Assembly (NCBI GenBank): GCA_032821775.1
Contig: JAVLRN010000003.1
Location: 2,728,001 to 2,792,000 of the forward strand
Origin: Sanguinoderma infundibulare
Taxonomy: Eukaryota > Basidiomycota > Agaricomycetes > Polyporales > Polyporaceae
DNA: 64,000 nucleotides
Direction of reading: 5' to 3'
Shown here: piece by piece, positions 10,576 through 21,329 of the stretch
Layout of the letters: every line of letters starts with the position of its first letter
Numbering within the stretch: the first letter of the stretch is position 1
The notes under the pieces: generated by a model
Databases searched by the model: none
Seen by the model: only the letters and a program-made list of their open reading frames with translations
What the model was told of the DNA's origin: nothing
Position numbers and translations under genes: made by a program

Positions 10576-13084
10576 TAGGCATCCTTCTCAACTTCCGCAG
10601 GACTCTGACTCTCCTTGACCGAAGCATCACGACTGTTGGTAATGCCCAAAATCTCATCTGCCTCGGGCGAGCCGGCAGGAGGTACATCTTTGCGCAGGGA
10701 CACCTTCACAGGTGACACCCCCTCGTTGTACGCGAGAGCAAATACGACGTCCATGTCTGCCGACGTTCGTCAGTAACCGCGCAGCAATCGGATCGGACAT
10801 GGAAATCATCGCACCTTCCAGCGAACGACCGGCCGTCTCCGGGAAGAAGAAATAGACGATGGGGATGATGAACGCGTTCAGACACGCAAACACTGTCGAC
10901 CGCGCACTAACGTTCAGAAAGGCACGGACCACAGTCGCCGAGCCAGGCAGGACACACCGATGTACGTTCCCCAACTGATGTTGTTGAACGAAGGCCCGGT
11001 GACCATGACGACCATAAAGTTGAATGTCCAGTTCGACGCCGTGCTGAACGCGTTGGCAGGGGCACGGATGCGGAGACCAACGATTTCCGCGGGCTGTACA
11101 CGACCATCCGCACCGTCAGCTTCCAATGACCACCCGACGGCCGACGCAACCGCAAAGCACGCACGTAGAGCCAGGTCATGCCAAGCCATCCGACGGCGAA
11201 GAACGAATTGAACACGAACAACAGCACCGCCGACGCCACCTGCGTCCCCGAGGTGTCGACGCTTCCCAGAACGGCGAGGAGCACCATCGTGATCGTCTGC
11301 CCGACCGCACCGAACAGCATGAGCGGTCGGCGTCCGATACGGTCAATGAGGAATATGGCGATCAGCGATGCCAGAAAGTACTCTGTCCCGTTGCATGCCG
11401 CGATGATGCGCGCCTTGACGTCGTCGATGCCCAACCGCTCGAAAAGTAGCGTCTGTAAGAGGCATGTCAAGTTCCGTTAGTCATACGGAACCATTTCATG
11501 AACGGATCCGGAGCTTCGCGGAGGTGCAACCCCCGCGGAAGCTGGACCGAGGGGCACGAGAAGAAGCGATAGGTACGCACGGCATAGTAAGTAATGATGT
11601 TAATGCCGGTGATCTGCTGGAAGCACTGCACTACGACGCCCAGGAACGCCCGGCGGAAGTTCTGGGTTCGGCCCCCGGTGAAGATCTCGCGCAGCGGGGT
11701 GCTGTCGTCACCAAAGTGCGTCTCCGCCGCGACCGCCTCCTTGATGCCATGGTACGTCTGTTGGACCCCCTCGTCCGTGTGCGGCTTCCCGTCGAGCGCA
11801 GAGATAACCGCTAATGCTTCAGCGTTCCGCCCGTGCTTGGCTAGCCATCGGGGTGACTCAGGCAGCTACCGCACAGGTGGAGCGAGCGGGTCAGTAACGT
11901 AAGATTGAGCTTAATAAAATTCAAGCAGTGTGGTTGGACTTACGAAAAGGATGCCACTGATTGTGATGAGCGCAAGCACTATCTGGAGTGCGATGGGCAC
12001 GCGCCATTGTGCCGATGAACCAGACAACCAAAAGCTGCGTATATGCTGACGTCAGATTCTGCGCACCATACGTAGATGACAATTTACACTTACAACGCAA
12101 AATCTATCCACTGTGCAAGGGGAAATGACATTGCGTTCAATGCATACTAAAACGGAGCATCCCAACTCACATATCTGTAACAAAGTGTTGAGAAGACTCT
12201 TGGCAAACTATATTCAAAAGACACTTACGAGATCATGATACCAAACGTGATCAAGCTTCCCTCTATCATTATGAGGCTGCCTCGTCGCGCAGCGGGAGAG
12301 CACTCTGCATGGTAGGACGGTACAGTCGAAGTCTGTGGGAATAGGAAGTGTAAGGACACGAAAATAGGCACCGAAACCCAATCACACTGACGTTCAAACC
12401 ATTACCGAGTCCCGTAACAATACGAGCAACGACCATCTGGGCATAACTGAACGACGTCGCTTGAAGAATGGCGCCGGCAATCATGATAACGCCACCCAGG
12501 ACGATTGTTTTACGACGTCCCAGCCAGTCGCCGACCCACAAATTTGACAGGGCACCGATGAGGCAGCCGATTTCCTACAGTCCAGCGTGAGCCGGGCGCT
12601 ATGATAAACGACCGAAGGCGGCACTCCACTCACGTAGATGGCAACAATGAAACTTTGCAGAGTGGCATTGTTCGAGGGATGGTTGCTGTCTACGATCACC
12701 TGCGGGAAAACGTCCTCGAACTGCATTGACGCGTCAGTTGACACCTCCCATTAACATCTCGACTGGCGGCATGACGAGTCACCTGTTTCGCCGTCAGCAG
12801 TGCGGACATAACGCCCTGATCGTAACTGGAGAACGGCGGTCAGATAGCCTGCCTCGATTGCGGGCAGAGTTATTGAAGACGCACCCAAACAACGTGAAGC
12901 CCGTTCCGGCGACGAAGGCAATCGCCGCGGTCAGCATGGGCCCCCTCAGAAGAGGTGCCGCAGCTTCCACCTCAGCCGCGAAGTCCGAGGAACCCGCGTG
13001 CGCCTCGATGCGCTCTTCCTCCGTCTTCTTCGGCCCCTTGTCGTGGCCTTCTGAGTTGCGGGGGGAGCTCGACGACGGTGACAT
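10576..13084 (-). CDS. MFS sugar transporter
   Basis: Plasma-membrane sugar:proton symporter or hexose facilitator of the major facilitator superfamily. Starts MSPSSSSPRNSEGHDKG with a cytosolic tail, then the first helix AAIAFVAGTGFTLFG-YDQGVMS. Sugar porter signatures are seen in order: LWVGDWLGRRKTIVLGG, ARIVTGLGNGLNVS, LPESPRWLAKHGR, CFQQITGINIITYYA, FLIDRIGRRPLMLFG, FPAEIV-like LYPAEIVGLRIRAPANA and FFFPETAGRSLE. It ends in a polar tail VKESQSPAEVEKDA. About ten introns are implied. Length about 530 residues, usual for fungal hexose transporters. Substrate not predictable. Its upstream region is an unusually long gene-free stretch. Confidence 0.9.
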
Positions 13085-13185
13085 AGCGTATTAGCGGCAG
13101 TTGGGGATGAAGCGACGACGATAGCAGCCTGAGAACGCTCGCCGGAAGACGAACGATGCCTATTCGCACCATCCTCAGGGAGGCC

Positions 13186-13194
13186 TATATAAAT
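13186..13194. promoter_or_regulatory. TATA-like box upstream of sugar transporter
   Basis: TATATAAAT lies about 100 bp upstream of the transporter ATG. Read on the transporter strand it is ATTTATATA. The position suits a core promoter, but the better match to consensus is on the opposite strand. Confidence 0.4.
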
Positions 13195-13631
13195 GGGAGA
13201 GAAGCAGGTCAGCGTCATGGAGCAGGGAAGCAGGTGGCCGGCCAAGGCAAGGTTGGACGAACGACTTACGCGATCACATGGCCCCGATGGGGGTTCACTG
13301 TCGTAACCCGTGAACTCCACCTGGGATGATTTAGGGCATGGTGCAGTCACGCGTGCCGCCCAACGCGCGAAGAACGCAGTACCGCTCGCGGAAGCACATT
13401 TCGTGAACAGGGACGGCATGACCACGGCGTGCGTGCGTGAACCAGCGATAAAAAACCGGATAACGATATTTTGTCGTACCAGACGGTCCTTCGGAAGTTG
13501 AGTGTGTTTGGGATGCGGGCGTTGTGGCTGGCGATGACGTCGTGGAAGAAGCGTTTTAGCCGTGGTCAATGTGATGAGGCATCTCCAGAGGGCTTGAATG
13601 TGAACGCGCATTTGCTCTGAGGAAGCGCTAG

Positions 13632-13691
13632 GTTCAACACAAACCCCCCACGTGAACGTGGAGGGTGTTCTTGAGTGTTCTTGGTATGAGA
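13632..13691. repeat. Dispersed repeat, copy A
   Basis: It begins GTTCAACACAAAC, includes CCACGTGAACGTGG with an E-box-like CACGTG core, and ends TTCTTGGTATGAGA. A second copy lies at 37562-37608 in the same orientation with a shorter middle. Confidence 0.7.
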
Positions 13692-13826
13692 CTAGAGGAG
13701 CTACCGCGTTTCTGGATGGAGGAAGGCGGGCCGCTGCATACAGTCGGCTTGTTAAGATTCGTCTCTTGACCATTCCAATCTCCGTGTGTCGGCACCGAGG
13801 CACATTGCTTTATCGATGATTGGGGA

Positions 13827-13856
13827 TGACAATCCAGGGATTGTCAGGGGATTGTC
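13827..13856. repeat. Short inverted repeat with a third half-site
   Basis: TGACAATCC (13827-13835) and GGATTGTCA (13838-13846) form a perfect inverted repeat with a 2-bp spacer, and GGATTGTC occurs again at 13849-13856. It resembles a dimeric-factor binding site about 740 bp upstream of the sugar transporter. Confidence 0.5.
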
Positions 13857-15882
13857 GTGATGCTTGAGTGTTATATCCAATGGCCATGTTATGGCGGGTC
13901 AAAGAGATCTGCCACAATTCTTGCTGTTTATTGAGCACGGCTGGTATGGCGAGAGATTGAAGGACTCAAAGGGGTGAAGCGAGGACAGAGAAGTGGAAGA
14001 GACTGGTGCTTCAATTTGAGAAGGAGAAGGCAAATCCACAGTGGTGCGCGCAGAGCAGGGACGCGGTGGCGCCGGCGCTTCGGGTGGATGAAATGTCCGC
14101 AGCCTGCGCCTGCAGCAGAACAAGGCCTCCGTCATCGACCCGCACCTATAGGCTCGACATAAACCGGACATCATCAATCGACTGTCCGTTTCGCTTGGTC
14201 CTGGATGGGAAGCCTGTCTATCAGGCTTCATATGAACTGCCCCTCGGGTCCCGCCTGCCCATTCGTGCCTGGGGAAATACAAGACTGGGGACATTCGAAT
14301 GCTCGGTTACCTCTTTCTTTAGCCGAATCCCTCAAGACCCTTTTCGAGTCGCCCGTTTCGATCCACCTCGTCACCGGCGGAACGGGTCAGTGGGTCAAAT
14401 CCATACGCCCGTAATCGCGAGGTGGATTGTTGCAGGGCGACCATCGTCCCGACACACCATTTCCCTGCAGATCCTGACACACCGTCGAGCTCGGGCACGA
14501 TCTGTTGAGATCATTCCTCGTTAGGGATCATCAAGGTTGAGACAGCAGTTTCGGAAACGAACAAAGTTCCGGCTAGTCGACAGTTCGAGGGTGACCGCTG
14601 TCTCTACAAATCACGAACAACCGGGAGCTTTCAGGTCCAGGTCAGTGAGACGCTGCCTCTTGGGACTGAATGCTTTTCTTACGCATTTCACCGAAAATGT
14701 TGAGGTGACCCCGGCATGGATTCTGGAATCGCGGAGATATGATGCGTTCGCCGACAGTTCCCAACGATTCGATCCGTGGGTACTGGAAAGTGGCTGTTTT
14801 GCGAGTCAACGCGCTGTTCCTTGGACCACCTCTATCCTCGTTTCCCGCTTTGCGCTCAGCATAGCCCCGGACCTTGGCGGTGCCAACAGGGACTGTGGGG
14901 GATACAGCGGCAACGGACGGGAAGCGACAGCGCTGCCAATAATCTCCGTCTGCGTGGTTCAGACGCCTGCCACATTTCATCCAGATGCCACCAGAAGGCA
15001 GAAGCCGCGCCCGGTTACGTGTTCTGGGCGACGGCGATCCCACCAGGCTGGTACGTTTTCGCCTTTGTCGGACTTGCCGCGGCATGAATACGGGCTCGAG
15101 TCAGCGTCCAGGATCTCGTCCGGACGCGACCGACCGTAAAATCTCCAGGAAAGGACCGCCGCACCGATGGGGTCTGAGACGAGGCTCGGTCTCCTCGACA
15201 CGGACCGCATAGGGGACGGATCGGATCGTAGGCCCTGTGACGGGTGTCCTCGTTCTTCTCTTCGAATGCATGCAGCTGCAGCTGCGGGAGATGGCGCAAC
15301 GTGTCGCAGTGCCACCACATTCTGCACACGCCCGAACCGTATAGCTCGGCGCTTGGATGCGCGTTTTGGATGCGTTCGATGAAGAGAACAAGGACAGGCT
15401 TCGCAGCCGGTGCGCCGGGTCGGGCTCGTGGTCGGACGACAGGCTGCTGGCCAGATTCAGCGAATCTCGTTCCTTTTGTCGGCAGGGGCAGCAACGGCGG
15501 GCGGTGGAGAATGGAAGGATATGTGGGGCGGCAGGGCTGGCTGGAGGGCCGCTGGGGAGTGGCAGGCTGAGGGCGGGGTGTACAGGATGGCGGGAGGACA
15601 TCATCTGCAACAGATCCATGGCTCTGCGCGTGGGAGCAGAGAAGCCGGTAAGGTTATCGCCCAAATTTATCGACTTCCCTATTTCGCATATCCGGAAGAG
15701 AAGCCGTTCTGGGCATCTAGTCAACTCATTCCCGCAGTACCATCTGGCAGCACCAGGCATCATGCTTCGGCGGTTATAAGTACTTCGCTCTGTTCGCCCT
15801 TCCCCTCCCTTCTCCATCCTCTATTCGCTCCTTCCTTAACTCCTTCCCTACCACTCCCTAATAGCCTCGCAAATCCCCACTC

Positions 15883-17781
15883 ATGGCCGTCACCACAAAG
15901 CAACTCTGGTCAGTCCCTTGCCCTCGCCCTCCCTCTCCACTGGCGCTCATCTTTCATCCTTCAAATTCGCTTAGGGAGAATGCTATCGCCCACCTTCATG
16001 GTGCGTTTCGCCTCGGACGAAGCCCGTCGCGTCTGACATTCGCGCACAGACCTCTCTAATGCCACCCTCTATCAAAAGGCGGAGCTCGAGGCGCGCGTCG
16101 CCGATCTCGAGGCCGAGCTTGCCGCCGTCAAGCTCGCATATTCTAACGCGACTGACACGGCCGCCCTCGATAAAAAGGCGCATAACGCGCAGCTCTCCTC
16201 CCTTAACAGGCAGATTTCCGCCTTCTCGTTTCCTCAGGTACGTTTCCATATGTCCCTCGTAGCCCCGCATTGTTTTATGAACTTGTCAAACAGGCTCAGG
16301 ACCCCCTCGTCCTGTGCGTGATTGACGGCGACAGACTCCTCTTCCGCCGCTCCTTGATAGAGCAGGGTGCCCACGGCGGCCGCCAAGCTGCGCAGGACTT
16401 CACAAAGGCCATCGCCCAGGAGCTCGTCCAACAGGGCCTGACCGGTTTCGAACGCCTCTCGTTCTGGGTCACCATCTACCTCAACAAGAGGGCCCTCAGC
16501 ACGAGGTTGGCGGAGGAGGGAACTGCGAGTCCGGAGCAGTTCGAGGGCTTTCTTGTCGGGTTCGGCCAAGCGTCCCCTCGTTTCATAATCATGGACGCCG
16601 GCCCCGGCAGGGAGAGCACTGAGGGAAAGGTCAAGGGTACGTGCTCTTCGGTCCGATATGTTGCCTCCGCTCAGTACCGGAACGTGCGACAGAATACGTC
16701 AAGACGTTCATTCGGTTTCCGCAGACCATCCGTGTCTTCTTCGGAGGTCGGTGTTCCTGATTATACCCGCCCGTGTAGTTCCACCCGCTTACCCTGCCAA
16801 CTACCCAGGCATCGACGACGCGTACTACCCCATGTACGACAGTCTCATGCAAGAGGACCTGGCGGGCAAGCTAGTCTTGCTTCAGCCTCCAGTAGACCCG
16901 ACGCCCCTTGTCCGCCAGATGGCTCTCCGCAACACCCGCTTCGACGGTCTGTTTGTGGAGGAGAGGTTAAGCCCCATACCCGTTCGTCGTCCAGGGCCCC
17001 TGGGTATCTCGGAGACCAACCTGCACCCGCACATCATCACAAACGGAGGCCTGATCAGTCCCCAATCGGAGTCGCAGAGCTCCATCTCTCCTCCTCCGGC
17101 TAACAGGTCCCCGGAGGGCCTCAAGCAAATCGATCCCAGCAAGGTGAGTAGCTCCAACCCCTTCCTTGGCCAGCGTACATTGATATCAGATACGACTAGC
17201 CGTTGCACAAGCGTGCGTTTTTAATATGTCAGTTATCTTGACGTCGTATACCTAATCTGCACGCAGAGAACCCACCGCCGTGCAACGAGCACTATCTGAT
17301 GACCTGTTCCAAGGGGGTGAGGCTTCCATGCTTCCCGGCGTCGCTGGGAGAGTGCTCATGATCGCTGTAGGGCAACTGCAAGTACTCCCACGAATGGCGC
17401 TTGAACCCTGAGCAACTCGACGTCTTGGCTCGGAATGCGAAGAAGGCACCATGCAACTATCTCAAGAACGGTGTGTAAATTGCTCCTCAGCCATCCCCGA
17501 CGATGAGACTGATCCACGACAAGGTCTCACGTGTCCGTACGGCGACAGGTGCTGCTGGGTAAGTTGAACATATGCTCGATCACTCAGTAAACGTTAACCA
17601 ATTATTCTTGCAGGGCCATGTCTGTCCCAGCGGCGCTCGGTGCTTCCATCTTAGCAAGGGCAAATGCTGGTTCAAGGGCGGTACGTGGTAAACCTTATTG
17701 GGTGCAGAGCTGCGTCTGATTGGAGATATAGAAGGCATGCATCCGCCCCCTACGACGTCGCCAGTTGACTCGGCAGCTTGA
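15883..17781 (+). CDS. CCCH zinc-finger protein with N-terminal coiled coil
   Basis: Probable RNA-binding protein. It starts MAVTTKQLW; the second and third exons form a coiled coil (KAELEARVADLEAELAAVK). A globular domain follows: DPLVLCVIDGDRLLFRRS, GGRQAAQDFTKAIAQELVQQ, FWVTIYLNKRAL, EQFEGFLVGFGQASPRF, then VKTFIRFPQTIRVFFGG. I recall this domain in fungal CCCH proteins as DUF7923. The C terminus has zinc fingers: C-x7-C-x5-C-x3-H ending CKYSHEW, C-x8-C-x5-C-x3-H around NYLKNGLTCPYGDRC, and a third incomplete group CPSGARCFHL. It ends TSPVDSAA before TGA. At least eight introns, several exons very short. Targets unknown. Confidence 0.82.
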
Positions 17782-18323
17782 GGCAGCCCTCCTCCGTATA
17801 TTCCGCCTCACGACAACCTCGTGTTCTTGGATAGATTAACGCCATGCTCCGCTATCGTCTTTGTACGCCCATACCCTCTTATTCTGTAGCAGGCTGTGCA
17901 CCAGATCCGAGAGGTGGAGCGGGTAAATTATCTGGAAGCGCATAGCGTTCCTGTGATATTTGTTATATTTGTATAGGATTGAGTGTACGATGTCGCATTC
18001 GTTAGAGTTACACCCCGGCCGCCTAGGCAACGTGCTTCGTAATATTGCAATCTACCGTGCTGCGAATTTACTTCACATGGCTGAACCCCTCGGGCGCACG
18101 ATGATCATCACTGCTTTGACCTGGAGTCGACTTGTCGACCACCGACCAACGTTGTCGGCAAGCGGAATGCAATGCACACACAACTGTGACTGATGTCGGC
18201 AACGACCGTTTAGCACGCGTGGGAAATCGATCGATAGTCAAGGGGCAACCTGGACGAGCGCACCCCGACCGCGCCGTGTACCTTGTCTTGCCCTCCATTA
18301 TCGACCATCACCACCATACGACC
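17782..18323. other. Intergenic region
   Basis: This separates the CCCH gene from the Rho-GDI gene, both on the plus strand. It holds a 3' UTR and a promoter; no further feature was recognised. Confidence 0.5.
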
Positions 18324-19333
18324 ATGTCTGCCCCACCGGTCAGTCGCTCGCAGACCAGCCCTATGCTTGTGACCAATGCTTGTCCCGCAGCACAACGAGG
18401 AGGACGACTTCGCCCCCACCTCCACGCCCGGTAATCTCGGAATCTCGCTTCCATATCCCGGAGATGGTTGGACTAACGCGGACTCTGTACGCAGGCTACA
18501 AGCCCGGTGCCGTCAAGAGCGTAGACGAGTACGCGAACCTCGACGCGGAGGACGAGTCGCTCGCCCGCTGGAAGGCCAGCTTGGGCATCGTTCCTGGCGC
18601 TGCCGGGGCTGCCGCCAGTGGTCCCAAGGTGAGGGTGTCCTTCATTGAATTGGTTCCGTCTGTGGCGGAGTTGACCTGTTTCGACTTTGCCAGGTTACCA
18701 TCGTGTCCTTGGAGCTGGCGTCGCCCACTCTTCCACCAGGCAAGCGCCTGTTCATGGACCTGCAGAATCCGAGCGAGGTTGCTACGTTGAAGAAGAACCC
18801 GGTGACGATCAAGGAGGGAGTGGAGTTCAAGTAAGCAATCGTTTGACTACGTTTTCCCCTCCGTCGGGAACTGAGCTCGCCACAGCGTCCGCATTAACTT
18901 CAAGGTCAACCACTCCATCATCTCTGTGAGTTAATCATGCCCCGCTTCTGCGCGCTGTAGGATGCGAATGTTGCCTTGCAGGGTGTGCGGTACATGCAGG
19001 TCGTCCGACGTTCCGGCGTGAGGGGTAAATGCCCCTATCGTTTTCGTGTGGTGCCGACATTCTGACCCTTTCGATAGTCGACAAGATGGAGCAGATGCTT
19101 GGTTCGTACGGCCCTCATCCCCAGGGTGAGGCCTACGTGAAGAACTTCGACCCCGAGGAGTCGCCTTCCGGCATGCTGGCTCGTTCTGGAACATACAACG
19201 TCCGTAGTAAGGTTGTTGACGACGACGGCGAGGTCTACGCTGGTGAGTTTGACCGCGGCGTCGCTGCCTTGTTTCTAGTTATTGACCTCGTCTAGATTGG
19301 GAGTGGAGCTTCAAGATCGCAAAGGAATGGTAA
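18324..19333 (+). CDS. RDI1: Rho GDP-dissociation inhibitor
   Basis: Extracts prenylated Rho GTPases from membranes and keeps them inactive in the cytosol. The first exon codes only MSAPP, followed by HNEEDDFAPTSTPGYKPGA after an intron. The Ig-like domain contains VTIVSLELASPTLPPGKRL, TIKEGVEFNVRINFKVNHSI, GVRYMQVVRRSGVRVDKMEQ, LGSYGPHPQGEAYVKNF, LARSGTYNVRSKVVDDDGEV and the ending WEWSFKIAKEW, all characteristic of RhoGDI. About 200 residues and seven introns. Assignment is secure. Confidence 0.95.
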
Positions 19334-19568
19334 TTGTGAAGGAAGAATCGGTTCAGCGTGTATTTTCATTGTCGCATCTATACCTGGGTTCTGCATATTT
19401 GTGTTCGTACGACCTGCAATTCATGTATTCGGAGTTTGTGGAACCTGTTCACGTTGTTTAGGTGTTGAATTATCTAGGAGATCTGTTGTGTGCAGGGCGA
19501 CATCATCGCGGAAGCATTTTGCCTAGGTGCAACTAAGCGCCGACATCCTTGTCCCGCTCTCGATCACC

Positions 19569-20991
19569 ATGAGCACACTTGGTCTTGGTCTCCGAATACA
19601 CCTCGGCCGTCACTCATGCGTGCTAAGGTCGTACACATCTCTCCAGCTTCTACATCGTTCTCTGCACACCTTGCGCTGCTATGCTCGATCCAACGGACCC
19701 CGAGACCTCACTTTGCAGCGAAGCGCGCTCAGAAGTCCCATTCGCCAGTCCGGGTCACTGCCCAACGCGCCTCCAGCCCTTCCAACGACATGGGTTGACC
19801 GCCTACCGAAGCCTGTACGGCCATACTTGTATTTGACGCGTATTGACAAACCCATTGGTACCTTGTTGCTGTACTACCCCTGCAGTGAGTCGTCGCCTTT
19901 CACGTCATTCTTTCGAGTTCTGATGTATGCGTCGCGTTTCAACGTTAAGCATGGTCCATCACTATGGCCGCATATGCTCTAGAAGCACCGTTTACGACAC
20001 CTTTGACATACCTCAGCCTTTTCGGACTTGGTGCGCTCATCATGCGAGGAGCCGGATGCACCATTAACGACATGTGGGATAGGAATCTGGACACGGGCGT
20101 AGGTATGTGGTCCCTCAGTTCTGTACATAGTTTCTCCCTCATTCCTTGCCACAGAGAGAACAAAAACTAGGCCGCTTGCGGCTGGAGACATCACGCCTAC
20201 TCAGGCGTTCGCGTTCCTCGGCCTTCAGTTGACAGCGGGACTGGGCGTTCTCACCCAGCTCAACTGGTACAGGTGAGCGTCATTGTATATTCAGAGGCGT
20301 GCGATTCCTCATGAAAAGACTAGCATCCTGCTAGGTGCTTCGTCACTATCTGTGGTGACTATTTACCCCTTCATGAAGCGGGTGACACACTGGCCGCAAG
20401 CTGTCCTTGGTAAGCCCTCCCGCCATTGTTCCTTACCTCTTGCGCCATATCCACCGCGCTCTTTCCCATGCACAGGACTCGCATTCAACTGGGGCGCGCT
20501 CCTAGGATGGTCGGCTGTCGCAGGGGTGACCAATTGGAGTGTTTGCCTGCCGCTGTACGCGGGCGGCATCTGCTGGACGCTCGTGTACGACACTGTCTAC
20601 GCCCACCAGGTGAGCTAAGACGAACTTCAGGCTTACCGTTGCGCACAAGGATCGAAACCTGGGTTTTTAGGACAAGAAAGACGACGTCAACATGGGCATC
20701 CGTTCCACTGCGCTGCTGTTTGGCGAGCGGACGCGCCCCGTCCTGGCTGCCCTGTCCGCTTCCTCCATGACATTTATAACGTACGCAGGATACTTGAACG
20801 GCCAGGGTCCCCTGTTCTACGGTGGCATCGCGCTGGCTGCTGCACAGCTCGCACGTGTGGTCTGGAAAACTGACTTTGACGACCGACCGAGCTGCTGGAA
20901 AGGCTTCGTCGGGTGCGGTTGGTCTGGGTTCTGGATTTGGATGGGCACAATGGCGGATTATGCGGCTTTGTTGCTTACTACATCAACATAG
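19569..20991 (+). CDS. COQ2: 4-hydroxybenzoate polyprenyltransferase, mitochondrial
   Basis: Attaches the polyprenyl tail to 4-hydroxybenzoate in ubiquinone synthesis in the mitochondrial inner membrane. [20 protein letters not shown] is a basic, Ser-rich presequence. The UbiA family appears in [20 protein letters not shown], the first Asp-rich motif [15 protein letters not shown], the phrase [25 protein letters not shown] and the second Asp-rich motif [14 protein letters not shown]. Several hydrophobic segments follow. Five short introns. The ATG at 19569 is preferred since the upstream frame has no ATG. Length about 390 fits the family. Confidence 0.94.
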
Positions 20992-21329
20992 TTGTTTGGG
21001 AACTGCGTTCTGTACTATTAGACCAAATCGACGTCTGTGCCACCTGCGACTTGTAGTAGTGAGTGGTGCCTCGCTTCCACGCCGATGGTTTTCCCGCCTC
21101 GCTATGATGGCAAGCACAAGAATCCGCATAGTTTCATGACTTCTGTGGGTGTACACTCGTCCATGGGTGATGGACAGACGCGTTCGAGTGTGTATCTGAA
21201 ACGACGCGTCATCCACGTGATCGAGACCAGATTTTCTGGACGGCGAACTTGGCGCGGGGGGCTCCTCTGCTTCGCTCTTGGAGCCTTGACCTCTGCCTCT
21301 CCGAATCCTCGTCATCGTGCTCATCGGAT
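20992..21329. other. Intergenic region
   Basis: This short region between COQ2 and RIX1, in tandem on the plus strand, holds a 3' UTR and a promoter. Nothing else was recognised. Confidence 0.5.

Larger units (their letters stand above)
13085..15882. other. 2.8 kb gene-free divergent intergenic region
   Basis: This lies between the start of the sugar transporter and that of the CCCH gene. Open frames up to about 240 codons exist on both strands, but none shows a recognisable family or a consistent splice pattern. It holds a TATA-like site (13186), one copy of a dispersed repeat (13632) and a short inverted repeat (13827). It may be a large regulatory region or carry a non-coding RNA. Confidence 0.5.

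Noticed and set aside
14006..15817. Several open frames of 150-240 codons on both strands between the sugar transporter and the CCCH gene
   Set aside because: The translations are Arg/Ser-rich without family likeness, overlap each other on opposite strands and show no consistent splice pattern; they look like chance frames in GC-rich DNA.
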